Origin: Listeria ivanovii subsp. londoniensis
Lineage (GTDB): Bacteria > Bacillota > Bacilli > Lactobacillales > Listeriaceae
DNA length: 64,000 nt
Direction: 5' to 3'
Assembly: GCF_000763495.1 (NCBI RefSeq)
Contig: NZ_CP009576.1
Coordinates: 1,870,001-1,934,000, forward strand
The position numbers and the translations under genes were made by a program. This document shows, in pieces, positions 24,887 through 33,652 of the stretch; within the stretch, counting starts at the first letter, position 1; the number at the start of each line of letters is the position of its first letter. The notes under the pieces were generated by a model. It was not told the origin of the DNA, made no database searches, and saw only the letters and a list, made by a program, of their open reading frames with translations.

Positions 24887-25162
24887 ATGAAAAAAATACT
24901 TATCGGAGGAATCCGACTTTATCAAAAATATATTTCGCGTTTCACTCCTGCTACATGCCGATTTTATCCAACTTGTTCCGCTTATGGTATCGAAGCAATC
25001 CAAACGCACGGCGCATTGAAGGGTAGCTACTTAGCCGTTAAAAGAATCTCCAAATGTCATCCTTTCCATAAGGGCGGACTTGATTTTGTTCCACCTAAGA
25101 AAGATAAAAATGACACTGATAATAAATCCAAACAAACTTGCAATGCCCATGATCATCATTAA
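24887..25162 (+). CDS. yidD: Membrane protein insertion efficiency factor YidD
   Basis: This is a small 91-residue protein associated with the YidC/Oxa1 insertion pathway at the membrane. The family signature runs from residue 3 to 65: an amphipathic N-terminus ([11 protein letters not shown]), three conserved Cys ([11 protein letters not shown] and KCHPFHKGG), and the GGLDFVP end. The C-terminal tail after residue 70 is hydrophilic, with a His/Asp cluster (AHDHH). The start ATG follows GAGG by ten bases. A terminator follows at once. Confidence 0.95.
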   Translation: MKKILIGGIRLYQKYISRFTPATCRFYPTCSAYGIEAIQTHGALKGSYLAVKRISKCHPFHKGGLDFVPPKKDKNDTDNKSKQTCNAHDHH

Positions 25163-25170
25163 TCATAGCA

Positions 25171-25199
25171 CGAATCGCTTGTTTGCGGTTCGTTTTTTT
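25171..25199 (+). terminator. Terminator of yidD
   Basis: CGAATCGC and GCGGTTCG form an 8-bp stem with a T-run of seven. Confidence 0.85.
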
Positions 25200-25243
25200 C
25201 TTGCTTTTTTGGGCAAAATAAGGTAATATCAACATTGGCTTAT

Positions 25244-25263
25244 AAATCGTAATTAGTACGATT
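25244..25263. promoter_or_regulatory. Candidate Zur box upstream of the zinc-binding lipoprotein
   Basis: AAATCGTAATTAGTACGATT is a near-palindrome with arms TCGTAAT and AGTACGA, one base from the Firmicute Zur consensus (TCGTAATNATTACGA). It lies about 50 bp before the start codon. This suggests repression by zinc. Confidence 0.7.
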
Positions 25264-25311
25264 AGCACACTGTATAAACAATAACTATTTCGATTTAAAG
25301 GAGTGAATTAA

Positions 25312-26268
25312 TTGAAAAAACGCTATTTTATGGTACTAGCAGCCTTTTTATCTATTTTACTTATACTTACTGGGTGTTCGTCCGAAAAAGATACAAGTGC
25401 TAGTAGCAGTGACAAATTAACGGTTTATACAACTGTTTACCCCTTGCAATACTTAACCGAACAAATTGGTGGCAAATATGTCGTTGTGAACAGTATTTAT
25501 CCTCCAGGTTCAGATGCCCACAGTTTTGAACCCACTCAAAAAGATATGATGAAAATTGCAGATAGCAACCTGTTTTTCTACATTGGCCTTGGAATGGAAG
25601 GTTTTGTTGACAAAGCGGAAAAAACACTTGCAAACGAGCATGTGACATTTGTGCCTACTGCAGAAAAATTAGATTTACCAACTGATCCTGATGCTACTGC
25701 TGAAGAGCATGAACATGAAAGCGAAGAAGAACACGAGCATGGAGATATCAATCCACATGTTTGGCTAAATCCTGTTTATATGGAACAAATGGCTACTATC
25801 GTGAAAGATAAATTAGTGCAAGAAATGCCAGCTCAAAAAGAAACTTTCGAAAAAAATTACCAAACAGTTGAACAAAATCTAAAAAACTTAGATCAAGACT
25901 TTAAAATGGTTACTAGTGAAGCAAAACAAAAAGATTTTGTTACTGCACATGCGGCTTATAGTTACTGGGAAACGGAATACAAACTTCATCAAATCCCCAT
26001 TGCCGGCGTGTCAACAAGTGATGAACCTTCTCAAAAGAAATTGAAATCCATTGTCGAAAAAATAGACAGCGAACACATTCCCTACATTATGTTGGAGCAA
26101 AATACTAACTCCAAAATAGCAGATGTGATTCAACAAGAAACGAATACCAAAGCATTAACACTGCATAATTTAGAAACACTAACACAAAAAGATATCGATC
26201 AAAAACGTGATTATCTTTCTATAATGAAAGATAACTTAGCAGCTTTAAAAGAAGGACTTAATTATTAA
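25312..26268 (+). CDS. Zinc ABC transporter substrate-binding lipoprotein (ZnuA/AdcA family)
   Basis: This 318-residue lipoprotein captures metal for an ABC importer. The signal peptide ends in LILTGC with Cys at 22. An acidic His-rich loop (EEHEHESEEEHEHG, about 124-146) is the mark of zinc-binding members. Metal-ligand blocks GSDAHSFEP, NPHVW and HAAYSYW are visible. The start is TTG at 25312, with AAAGGAGTG upstream. No permease or ATPase gene is next to it, so it must work with components encoded elsewhere. The Zur-like box upstream supports zinc as the ligand. Confidence 0.92.
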   Translation: MKKRYFMVLAAFLSILLILTGCSSEKDTSASSSDKLTVYTTVYPLQYLTEQIGGKYVVVNSIYPPGSDAHSFEPTQKDMMKIADSNLFFYIGLGMEGFVDKAEKTLANEHVTFVPTAEKLDLPTDPDATAEEHEHESEEEHEHGDINPHVWLNPVYMEQMATIVKDKLVQEMPAQKETFEKNYQTVEQNLKNLDQDFKMVTSEAKQKDFVTAHAAYSYWETEYKLHQIPIAGVSTSDEPSQKKLKSIVEKIDSEHIPYIMLEQNTNSKIADVIQQETNTKALTLHNLETLTQKDIDQKRDYLSIMKDNLAALKEGLNY

Positions 26269-26306
26269 AAAAAGGAAATGCCTCAATTTAGTGGCATTTC
26301 CTTTTT
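26267..26306. terminator. Bidirectional terminator between the zinc lipoprotein and menE
   Basis: AAAAAGGAAATGCC and GGCATTTCCTTTTT form a 14-bp stem with a 10-base loop. The genes converge here. Confidence 0.9.
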
Positions 26307-27706
26307 TAGTTTTCCTTCAGTTGATTTCGTTTAATTTTTCCAGAAGCTGTTTTTGGTAAACCTTCTACGAGTACAAACTGTTTTGGAATCTTATAACTCG
26401 CTAAATTGGTCTGACAAATAGTTTGTAGGTCTGCTTCGTTAAAATCATCGCTTGCAACGATATAAGCAACTGGAACACTTCCCCATTTCAAATCTGCTTT
26501 ACCAACAACAGCTACTTCTTGAACAGGTTCATAGCTACTAATCACTTGTTCAATCTCGGTTGGATAAATATTTTCCCCGCCAGAGATAATTAAATCAGAG
26601 CGTCTTTCTAACACAAACAAAAAACCCGCTTCATCCAAATAACCAATATCACCTGTTTTAAACCAGCCATCCAAAAATGCTTTTTTCGTAGCTTCCTCAT
26701 TGTGCAAGTACCCTGGCGTTATGGAGGGACCTTTCAGTAAAATTTCCCCATCAGCAGCAATTTTTACTTCCGCTGGGAATAAAGCTTTTCCGGAAGAACC
26801 GATTTTAGTCAGCGCTTCTTTTGGTGAGAGAGTCACAATTTGTGATGCCGTTTCAGTCATACCAAACGATTGTACCAGCGGGATATTTCGCGCTTTACAA
26901 ACTTCCAATGTGGCTTTATTCGCAGGTCCACCGCCAAGCAATACGGTTCGTAAATTCGAATGGTATCCACCGTCATGAACACGGAGTAATCTTTCTAACA
27001 TAGAAGTAACTACGGAAATTGTCGAAATTTCTCCAGACAAAAGCATTTTAGTAATCTTTGCTTCATCAAAATGTTCTTCCAAATATACCGGAATCCCATA
27101 AATCACCGAACGCATCATAATAGATAAACCACTAATATGAAAAATTGGTACTGCACAAAGCCAGCTGTCACGTTCAGTTAACCCCAGATTTAATACAGAA
27201 GAAACCGCACTCCACCAATGATTATCATAAGTTTGGATGACGCCTTTTGGCTTCCCAGTAGTACCTGATGTATACATAATAGAAGCAACTTTTGTCAAAT
27301 CCCATGTTGTTAAAAAATCGGGTTGTGTGTATTCCCCTTGTATTAACTCAGTATAACTAATACCAGAATTCACTTTGTCGAAAAAAGCATCTGAAACAAT
27401 TACTTCTTTTACTTTGGCATTTTCGAGTTGGTAAGCTATTTCTTTTTTAGTCAAGCGATTATTAAGAAATAACGTCTCCGCACCTATTTGCTGTAAAGCG
27501 TGAATCAGCAAGAATGTCAGCCGGTCATTTTTCCCAAGGATGGCTACCCTATCGTCTTTTCTCACACCTTGAAAAAACAATTTACCTGCTAAATTTTCTA
27601 TAGCTTGGTATATTTCTTCAAATGTTTCCGCTTTTCCTTCAAAAACGAGCGCGGTTTCCTTGGGAGAAAGCCGCACTCGTTTTTGAAGCCAGTTTGTCAT
27701 GTCCAT
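26306..27706 (-). CDS. menE: 2-succinylbenzoate-CoA ligase
   Basis: MenE activates o-succinylbenzoate with CoA in menaquinone synthesis. The protein is about 466 residues, an adenylate-forming enzyme with the P-loop MYTSGTTGKPKGV, the FKTGDIG block, and the C-terminal ASGKIKRNQ with the catalytic Lys. The ATG at 27706 is chosen because GAAGGTG lies just upstream; a GTG two codons earlier has no ribosome binding site. It is the last gene of the menFDHBE operon, 15 bp after menB, and ends in a shared terminator. Confidence 0.94.
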   Translation of the reverse strand: MDMTNWLQKRVRLSPKETALVFEGKAETFEEIYQAIENLAGKLFFQGVRKDDRVAILGKNDRLTFLLIHALQQIGAETLFLNNRLTKKEIAYQLENAKVKEVIVSDAFFDKVNSGISYTELIQGEYTQPDFLTTWDLTKVASIMYTSGTTGKPKGVIQTYDNHWWSAVSSVLNLGLTERDSWLCAVPIFHISGLSIMMRSVIYGIPVYLEEHFDEAKITKMLLSGEISTISVVTSMLERLLRVHDGGYHSNLRTVLLGGGPANKATLEVCKARNIPLVQSFGMTETASQIVTLSPKEALTKIGSSGKALFPAEVKIAADGEILLKGPSITPGYLHNEEATKKAFLDGWFKTGDIGYLDEAGFLFVLERRSDLIISGGENIYPTEIEQVISSYEPVQEVAVVGKADLKWGSVPVAYIVASDDFNEADLQTICQTNLASYKIPKQFVLVEGLPKTASGKIKRNQLKEN

Positions 27707-27721
27707 TTTCACACCTTCAAA

Positions 27722-28540
27722 TCAAGGGAATTTTGGAAATTGGTCAAAGTCTGGATCACGTTTTTCTTTAAAAGCATCGCGACCTTCTTTGGCTTCATCC
27801 GTTGTATAATATAGAAGTGTTGCATCACCAGCTAATTGTTGAATGCCTGCTAAACCATCTGTGTCCGCATTGAAAGCAGCTTTGATAAAACGAAGCGCTG
27901 TTGGACTTTTTTTCAGCATTTCTTTTGCCCAAGAAACTGTTTCTTTTTCTAAATCTGCCACTGGAACAACTGTGTTAATCCAGCCCATTTCAAGTGCTTC
28001 TTCTGCGGTATATTGACGACACATAAACCAAACTTCTTTCGCTTTCTTATGACCAATAACACGAGCCAAATAGCCAGAACCATAACCAGCATCAAAGCTA
28101 CCTACATTCGGTCCAGTTTGACCAAATTTAGCATTATCAGCAGCAATCGTTAAGTCACATACGAGTTGAAGGACATTTCCGCCCCCAATCGACCAGCCAG
28201 CAACCATTGCAATTACGGGTTTTGGAATAACACGAATCAAGCGTTGTAAATCAAGGACATTCAAGCGCGGTATTTGATCATCACCAACATAACCACCGTG
28301 ACCGCGAACTTTTTGATCCCCGCCAGAACAAAATGCTTTATCGCCTTCTCCAGTTAAGATTATAACTCCAAGATCAGAATTATCGCGTGCTCTGTTAAAT
28401 GCATCAATCATTTCTGTCACAGTTTTTGGTGTAAATGCATTATGTACTTGTGGACGATTGATCGTGATTTTAGCGATTCCTTCATAACTTTCATATTTAA
28501 TTTCTTCATATTCTTTTTCTGTTTGCCAATTAAAATTCAT
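27722..28540 (-). CDS. menB: 1,4-dihydroxy-2-naphthoyl-CoA synthase
   Basis: MenB is a crotonase-fold enzyme that closes the second ring, turning o-succinylbenzoyl-CoA into dihydroxynaphthoyl-CoA. The 272-residue product shows the family pattern: [10 protein letters not shown] near 30, [15 protein letters not shown] near 77-91, GWSIGGGN near 122 for the oxyanion hole, and the [20 protein letters not shown] block of MenB near 148. The length is standard. Its ATG overlaps the menH stop by four bases, so translation is coupled. Confidence 0.97.
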   Translation of the reverse strand: MNFNWQTEKEYEEIKYESYEGIAKITINRPQVHNAFTPKTVTEMIDAFNRARDNSDLGVIILTGEGDKAFCSGGDQKVRGHGGYVGDDQIPRLNVLDLQRLIRVIPKPVIAMVAGWSIGGGNVLQLVCDLTIAADNAKFGQTGPNVGSFDAGYGSGYLARVIGHKKAKEVWFMCRQYTAEEALEMGWINTVVPVADLEKETVSWAKEMLKKSPTALRFIKAAFNADTDGLAGIQQLAGDATLLYYTTDEAKEGRDAFKEKRDPDFDQFPKFP

Positions 28541-29367
28541 TTTTCTTCCTCCTTTAAATTAACTTCCAGCCAGTTGTTTATCTGACTTAGGAAAGTAGTT
28601 GGTTGTTCTAGATAAACAGCATGCCCAGCTTGTTTTATCGTAACATGGGTTGCGTTTGGTAAGTATTGCAGCATCTCCTGCGCTGTATTTTCAAATTTCA
28701 TATCCAGCTTACCAGTAATTAATAAAACTGGAAAAGTAAAGTTTCCCAAATGGTCCCAGTAAGAAGCTTGTTTGCCAGTACCTATTCCACGCAAACTCAT
28801 CGCTAGTCCAAGTGGTTTTTGCGCCAATCGTTCATCTCTTATTTTTACTTTCATGTGGTTTGGTAAGTTTCGTTGAGATGCAAATAGTGGTAAATTTTCC
28901 CAGTAGTCAACGAATGCTTGGATGCCATTTTGTTCAATCCTATCTGCTAATTGATTATCCGCTAACATTCGTTTTTCCCGGTCAGCTTCATGTAAGAGGC
29001 CAGGTGAACTACTTATTAAGATAAGTCCCTGTACTTTTTCAGGATGGCTTGCCGCAAAACCCGTGGCAACCCGCCCACCCATCGAGTAGCCAAGCACAAA
29101 ACATTGTTGTATTTCTAGTTGACGCAAGATTTCCGCCAAGTCTTCACAAGTATGCCCCATCGAATAGCGCTCCTGCAAATCCGGGTTAGCAGTCCTCCCG
29201 TGACCAAGTAAATCAGGCACAACAATGTTATAACGCTCTTTTAGACTCTTGATAGCGTCATGATAAGTCCCGCTAGTTCCAGTAAAGCCATGAAGCATGA
29301 GTAGAACTGGCTTCTCTTCCCCACTAAAAAAAGTGGAAACATGATACTTTTGTCCATTTATCTGCAT
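28537..29367 (-). CDS. menH: SHCHC synthase, alpha/beta hydrolase MenH
   Basis: MenH eliminates pyruvate from SEPHCHC to give SHCHC, downstream of MenD. The 276-residue protein has an alpha/beta hydrolase fold: [11 protein letters not shown] after the first strand, the nucleophile elbow GYSMGG near 96, Asp in GKLDMKF, and His in [10 protein letters not shown] near the end. The length and neighbours (menD before, menB after) support MenH over a general esterase. It is spaced by one base from menD and overlaps menB by four. Confidence 0.9.
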   Translation of the reverse strand: MQINGQKYHVSTFFSGEEKPVLLMLHGFTGTSGTYHDAIKSLKERYNIVVPDLLGHGRTANPDLQERYSMGHTCEDLAEILRQLEIQQCFVLGYSMGGRVATGFAASHPEKVQGLILISSSPGLLHEADREKRMLADNQLADRIEQNGIQAFVDYWENLPLFASQRNLPNHMKVKIRDERLAQKPLGLAMSLRGIGTGKQASYWDHLGNFTFPVLLITGKLDMKFENTAQEMLQYLPNATHVTIKQAGHAVYLEQPTTFLSQINNWLEVNLKEEEK

Positions 29368-29368
29368 G

Positions 29369-31111
29369 TTAATCTAATGCCTTTAAAGCAGTACCGATTT
29401 TATCCCAAAGCGCTTGATGGTTTGCTTTATTTTCATGACGATTGGTTTTCACTTCAATAATATCTAAGCCTTTATGGAAAGTTGCTTTATCGACAGCATC
29501 TTCTAACATATCAACAGAATTCGCTTCATGATAATTCGCATCATAAAACGCCGCAGCAAAACGAAAGTCCAATTCAGTAGAAGTACCAAAAAGTGACTCA
29601 AAATATTTAGGTTCCTTTGCTTGAGGTAAAAACGAAAAAATCCCACCGCCATCATTATTAACAATAATAATCGTCAAGTTCATCTTATATTTTTTCGCCA
29701 TAAGTAAACCATTCATATCATGATAAAAGGACAAATCACCAATCAGTAAAAACATCGGTTGGAAAACAACACTTGCGCCTAAAGAGGATGAAACTACCCC
29801 GTCAATACCATTTGCTCCCCGGTTAGCAAGCATTTTTATTTTTTTATCAATTTGTGGGAAGTACGTATCTACATCACGGATCGGCATACTATTACCGATA
29901 AACAAGCCAGCTTTATCTGGTAGCAACCGACGTAATTCAGCTACTATTTTCCCTTCTTCTAAGGTTGTAGTATTAGCCATTTCCGTAAAGAGAATTTGGC
30001 GTGCTGTTTTATTATACATGACCCATTTATTCAGCCAATTTGCATTTTTTGCATCACCAGGCATATGTTGTTGTAGTGTATCTAGCAAGAAACGTTCATC
30101 ACAGTGAATCATATCGGTTACCGCTTTAATTGGATCCTTCCAAGCTGCACCAGGATCTACCACATAAAAACGAATATCTGCTAGACTTTCTAACCAATTT
30201 TTAAGTGGTTTAGAGACAGGCATACTCCCGAAACGAATCACGACTTCTGGAGCTATATTCGGTAAAATTTCTATTTCTTTCAAGAAAGCGTCATATTGGT
30301 CGATTACCACATCATCCAGTGCACCATACGAGCGAAGACCAGACAGCGGATCAGCGAGAATTGGCCACCCTAATTTCTTCGCTAAGTCAACAAGTGGCTG
30401 CTCAATTTCTTTTTTATCAATTGGTCCTACAACGAAAACACCTTTTTTGCCTATGCAATCTCGAACCATTTTTTGAATAGCTCTATCTTCCAATACTTCA
30501 TGCGTATAATAAATATGTACATGATGATGTTGTTTTCCTCTTGCAATATACGGCGAAGGTTCTAAAACTGGGACAAGTGGTTCGCGTAGTGGAAAATTAT
30601 AGTGCACGGGGCCACGTGGTGTTTTCATAGCGATATCGACGGCACGACTACCATGCCATTTTGCATAACGAAGCATTTCTTCACTATTTTCAGGCAATGC
30701 CATATCCGTAAAATCTTTCACGTGGGTACCGTATAAATTCAACTGATCCATAGCTTGCGGAGCACCAACATTTCTTAGTTCATGCGGGCGATCAGCAGTG
30801 AGAACAATTAATGGAATTTGTGATAAATTCGCTTCTGCAACAGCCGGGAAATAATTCGCTGCAGCTGTTCCAGAAGTACAAAGCAGAACAACTGGACGTT
30901 TCGATGCTTTCGCTAGACCGAGTGCAAAAAAGCCCGCCGAGCGTTCATCAACATCCACGTAAATCTTCAAAATTGGATGCTCTGCCATCATTAGTGCAAG
31001 TGGTGTGGAGCGTGAACCTGGACTAATGATGGCTTCTTTCACACCGGCTTGTACAAGTTCTTCAATATATGCGGCCAAATAATCTGTCAGCATTTGTTCG
31101 TGGTTTGTCAT
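29369..31111 (-). CDS. menD: SEPHCHC synthase MenD
   Basis: MenD is a thiamine diphosphate enzyme that adds 2-oxoglutarate-derived succinyl semialdehyde to isochorismate. The 580-residue protein has the N-terminal SPGSRSTPLALM block, the catalytic Glu region (DVDERSAGFFALG), and the ThDP/Mg motif GDLSFYHDMNG near 442. The length is normal. Its ATG overlaps the menF stop (ATGA), so the two proteins are translationally coupled. Confidence 0.97.
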   Translation of the reverse strand: MTNHEQMLTDYLAAYIEELVQAGVKEAIISPGSRSTPLALMMAEHPILKIYVDVDERSAGFFALGLAKASKRPVVLLCTSGTAAANYFPAVAEANLSQIPLIVLTADRPHELRNVGAPQAMDQLNLYGTHVKDFTDMALPENSEEMLRYAKWHGSRAVDIAMKTPRGPVHYNFPLREPLVPVLEPSPYIARGKQHHHVHIYYTHEVLEDRAIQKMVRDCIGKKGVFVVGPIDKKEIEQPLVDLAKKLGWPILADPLSGLRSYGALDDVVIDQYDAFLKEIEILPNIAPEVVIRFGSMPVSKPLKNWLESLADIRFYVVDPGAAWKDPIKAVTDMIHCDERFLLDTLQQHMPGDAKNANWLNKWVMYNKTARQILFTEMANTTTLEEGKIVAELRRLLPDKAGLFIGNSMPIRDVDTYFPQIDKKIKMLANRGANGIDGVVSSSLGASVVFQPMFLLIGDLSFYHDMNGLLMAKKYKMNLTIIIVNNDGGGIFSFLPQAKEPKYFESLFGTSTELDFRFAAAFYDANYHEANSVDMLEDAVDKATFHKGLDIIEVKTNRHENKANHQALWDKIGTALKALD

Positions 31112-32496
31112 TTCTTAATGCCTCCTAGTACGCGTAACATTGGTTGGAATTTAACCTCGGTTTCTTTTAATTCGTCTTTTGGTACGGAATCTCCAACAAT
31201 TCCGCAACCTGCATACAATACTCCTTGTGAATCAACAATTAAACCAGAACGAATCGCAACAGCAAATTCCCCTTGGCCTTTCATATCAATCCAGCCAATC
31301 GGAGCACCATAAAGCCCGCGGTCCATTTCTTCTTTCATTCGAATAATCGCGAGACCCATTTTTTGAGGCAATCCACCAAGTGCAGGAGTTGGGTGAAGCG
31401 CTTTTACCATTTCAAGCATCGTTACATCTGGCTTTTTCTTCGCAGTAATATTCATATAAAGATGTTGGATATCACGGTTTTTTAATAAAACTGGTTGACT
31501 GGACAGTGATAGCCCCGTTGTAAACGGTTTTAATGTTTCTTCCATCATTTGTACAACATAGGAATGCTCTCGTAAATTTTTCGCATCGCCTAATAAAGCT
31601 TTCCCAAGTGCTTCATCTTCTTCGCTTGTTGCGCCGCGCTCGGTGGAACCCGCTACGCAAGAAGAATAAATCGTATCTTCATTCACTGCAAGTAATCGCT
31701 CTGGGCTTGCCCCAAAGAAAACCCCAGTCCCTTTTTCAATAAGAAAGAAATAACTATTTTCTTGTGTTGCCAGCATATTTTCCAAAATAATTGCACTATC
31801 TACTTGTCGTTGGAAACGAAGCCCCATTCGCCTAGCTAGAACCACTTTTTTCACGTCTTCCGAATGGTTAATCATATCTATGATTTCACTCGCAGTTTCC
31901 ATGAAATGTTCTTTCCCTAGCTCTTTAGAATCTGTTAGTAAAGCCATTTCTGCTTCATTAACCTCTTGATGAATGATTTTTTGCCATTGATTAAAAACAG
32001 CATCTAATTTACTCTCTGTGTCATCGGAATAAATCGATAAATTGACAGTTAGGTAACTTTTGCCATTTTTATTCGTCAACATAAATAATGGTAAGTAAAA
32101 CAAGCCATCTTTAAAGCTTTGCCATTCTTTTTCAGTATCACGTTCAGGATCAAAGGCAAAACCGCCAAAATAAAGCGGGCCAGTTGCATCCACGGTGGCA
32201 TTTGTTACGCTGGTGCGCAATCGCTCGTCAATTTTTTCTTGCAGTCCAAGAAAAGCATCTTTTTTCTTCTCTGCTAAAAATTGTTTCGTTACGCCAAAGC
32301 CAGTCATTGTCAGTGTCATTTCTGGATTTTGCCAGAAAAATCGTTCACCTTTAAAAGCAGTACCTGCCTTTTTAAATAGTTTAACTGGGGAAACTAATTC
32401 ATCGAGTTCCGTTACCCAGCTAAATAGTGCAGGTTCATCTTGGCTTGCGCTACGTTTCGCTTGATTAAATAAATCAAGAGGCAATTTAGTATTCAT
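31108..32496 (-). CDS. menF: Menaquinone-specific isochorismate synthase MenF
   Basis: MenF converts chorismate to isochorismate, the first step of the pathway. The 462-residue protein has the chorismate-binding domain at the C-terminus, with FGASPERLLAV, CVAGSTERG, HLYMNITAKK and the final GRGLYGAPIGWID-like stretch. The N-terminal third is divergent, as usual. ATG at 32496 follows AAGGAGAG. It leads the men operon; the promoter region has an extended -10 (TGGTATAAT) and an 8-bp dyad immediately upstream of it. Confidence 0.95.
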   Translation of the reverse strand: MNTKLPLDLFNQAKRSASQDEPALFSWVTELDELVSPVKLFKKAGTAFKGERFFWQNPEMTLTMTGFGVTKQFLAEKKKDAFLGLQEKIDERLRTSVTNATVDATGPLYFGGFAFDPERDTEKEWQSFKDGLFYLPLFMLTNKNGKSYLTVNLSIYSDDTESKLDAVFNQWQKIIHQEVNEAEMALLTDSKELGKEHFMETASEIIDMINHSEDVKKVVLARRMGLRFQRQVDSAIILENMLATQENSYFFLIEKGTGVFFGASPERLLAVNEDTIYSSCVAGSTERGATSEEDEALGKALLGDAKNLREHSYVVQMMEETLKPFTTGLSLSSQPVLLKNRDIQHLYMNITAKKKPDVTMLEMVKALHPTPALGGLPQKMGLAIIRMKEEMDRGLYGAPIGWIDMKGQGEFAVAIRSGLIVDSQGVLYAGCGIVGDSVPKDELKETEVKFQPMLRVLGGIKK

Positions 32497-32540
32497 ATGC
32501 TTATCTCTCCTTTTACATTCACATCTTCTATTATACCAAA

Positions 32541-32562
32541 AACCAAGCCAAACTGCTTGGTT
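32541..32562. repeat. 8-bp dyad in the men operon promoter region
   Basis: AACCAAGC and GCTTGGTT form a perfect inverted repeat with a 6-base spacer. It sits where the -35 box of the menF promoter would be, about 5 bp upstream of the TATAAT at 32531-32536, so it could be an operator. Confidence 0.5.
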
Positions 32563-32593
32563 TGCGTTTTTCCACCTATTTCAGCAATAATTA

Positions 32594-32622
32594 TTGACGT
32601 ACTTCTAATATTTCCCTAAAAT
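32594..32622 (+). promoter_or_regulatory. SigA promoter of menA
   Basis: TTGACG (32594-32599), 17 bp, then TAAAAT (32617-32622), about 50 bp before the menA start. Confidence 0.75.
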
Positions 32623-32670
32623 GAATGGTATACATCTGAAACATATGGAAGTGAAAAAGGAGAGAAAAAC

Positions 32671-33609
32671 ATGTCTAAAGCTTCAAAACCTGTACTTACA
32701 AAACAAACTGGTTTTCAAAAATGGTGGACCTTGCTTCGTCCACATACGCTTGTTGCCTCATTTGTACCTGTATTCCTCGGAACAAGTGTCGCAATGAGTT
32801 ATACCGGTTTTCATTTTACTCGCTTTCTTGTCATGTTAGTTGCTTGTTTCTTCATCCAAACATCAGCTAATTTATTCAATGAATACTTTGATTATAAAAA
32901 AGGGCAAGATGATGAGCATTCAGTCGGCAATGGTGGAGCCATCGTTCGCAATGGTATGCGACCTGGATTTATTTTATTCCTCGCAATCTTTTTATACATT
33001 TTATCCATCCTAGGTGGCGTATACTTATCAATAGAACTCAATTGGTATGTGGGATTACTTGGTGCAATTTGTATGCTTGTTGGTTTCTTATACACCGGTG
33101 GCCCTTATCCTATTGCCTACACTCCATTTGGTGAAGTGATGGCAGGATTCTTTATGGGAGGCATTATTACGTTTATTTCCTTCTACATTCAAGCTGAATT
33201 TATTAGTTCATTTATCGTCTATGTTTCTATTCCAGTAATGGTGCTCGTTGGTAACTTGTTACTCGCTAATAGTATTCGCGATTTAGATCCCGATAAGAAA
33301 AACGGACGTCACACACTTGCCATCATACTGGGACGCAAATGGGCTACCGTACTATTTGCCGCTGCTTTTCTTTTCAGCTATGTATTTGAACTTGCGCTTA
33401 TTTTTACACAAGATGCTCCTTGGTGGACATTACTCATTCTCCTTAGCTTGCCAGAAGCAGTTCGTGCCGTTAAGCGATTCATTGGTAAATCTTCGCCAAT
33501 CACCATGGTTCCAGCAATGAAATCAACTTCTAAGGCGTTAACTATCTTTGGAATAACACTAGCACTTGCATACCTATTAAGCTTATTATCAAGAAACTTA
33601 TTCATGTAA
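32671..33609 (+). CDS. menA: 1,4-dihydroxy-2-naphthoate polyprenyltransferase
   Basis: MenA attaches the polyprenyl chain to dihydroxynaphthoate at the membrane. This 312-residue protein has about nine membrane segments. The prenyl-diphosphate site is NEYFDYKKGQD (70-80), with Asp74 and Asp80, and a second Asp-rich loop is SIRDLDPDKKNG near 198. The ATG follows AAAGGAGAG. It is divergent from the menFDHBE operon, with a promoter of its own, and ends at a shared terminator. Confidence 0.95.
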   Translation: MSKASKPVLTKQTGFQKWWTLLRPHTLVASFVPVFLGTSVAMSYTGFHFTRFLVMLVACFFIQTSANLFNEYFDYKKGQDDEHSVGNGGAIVRNGMRPGFILFLAIFLYILSILGGVYLSIELNWYVGLLGAICMLVGFLYTGGPYPIAYTPFGEVMAGFFMGGIITFISFYIQAEFISSFIVYVSIPVMVLVGNLLLANSIRDLDPDKKNGRHTLAIILGRKWATVLFAAAFLFSYVFELALIFTQDAPWWTLLILLSLPEAVRAVKRFIGKSSPITMVPAMKSTSKALTIFGITLALAYLLSLLSRNLFM

Positions 33610-33652
33610 AAAACTGGTTATCATCTTTAATGGATGATAACCAGTTTTTATT
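33610..33652. terminator. Bidirectional terminator between menA and the methionine operon
   Basis: AAAACTGGTTATCATC and GGATGATAACCAGTTTT form a long stem with T-runs on both sides. Confidence 0.9.

Noticed and set aside
24815-25009. N-terminal extension of the Nudix gene overlapping yidD
   Set aside because: The extension has no ribosome site and overlaps a divergent conserved gene; YtkD relatives start at the position chosen.
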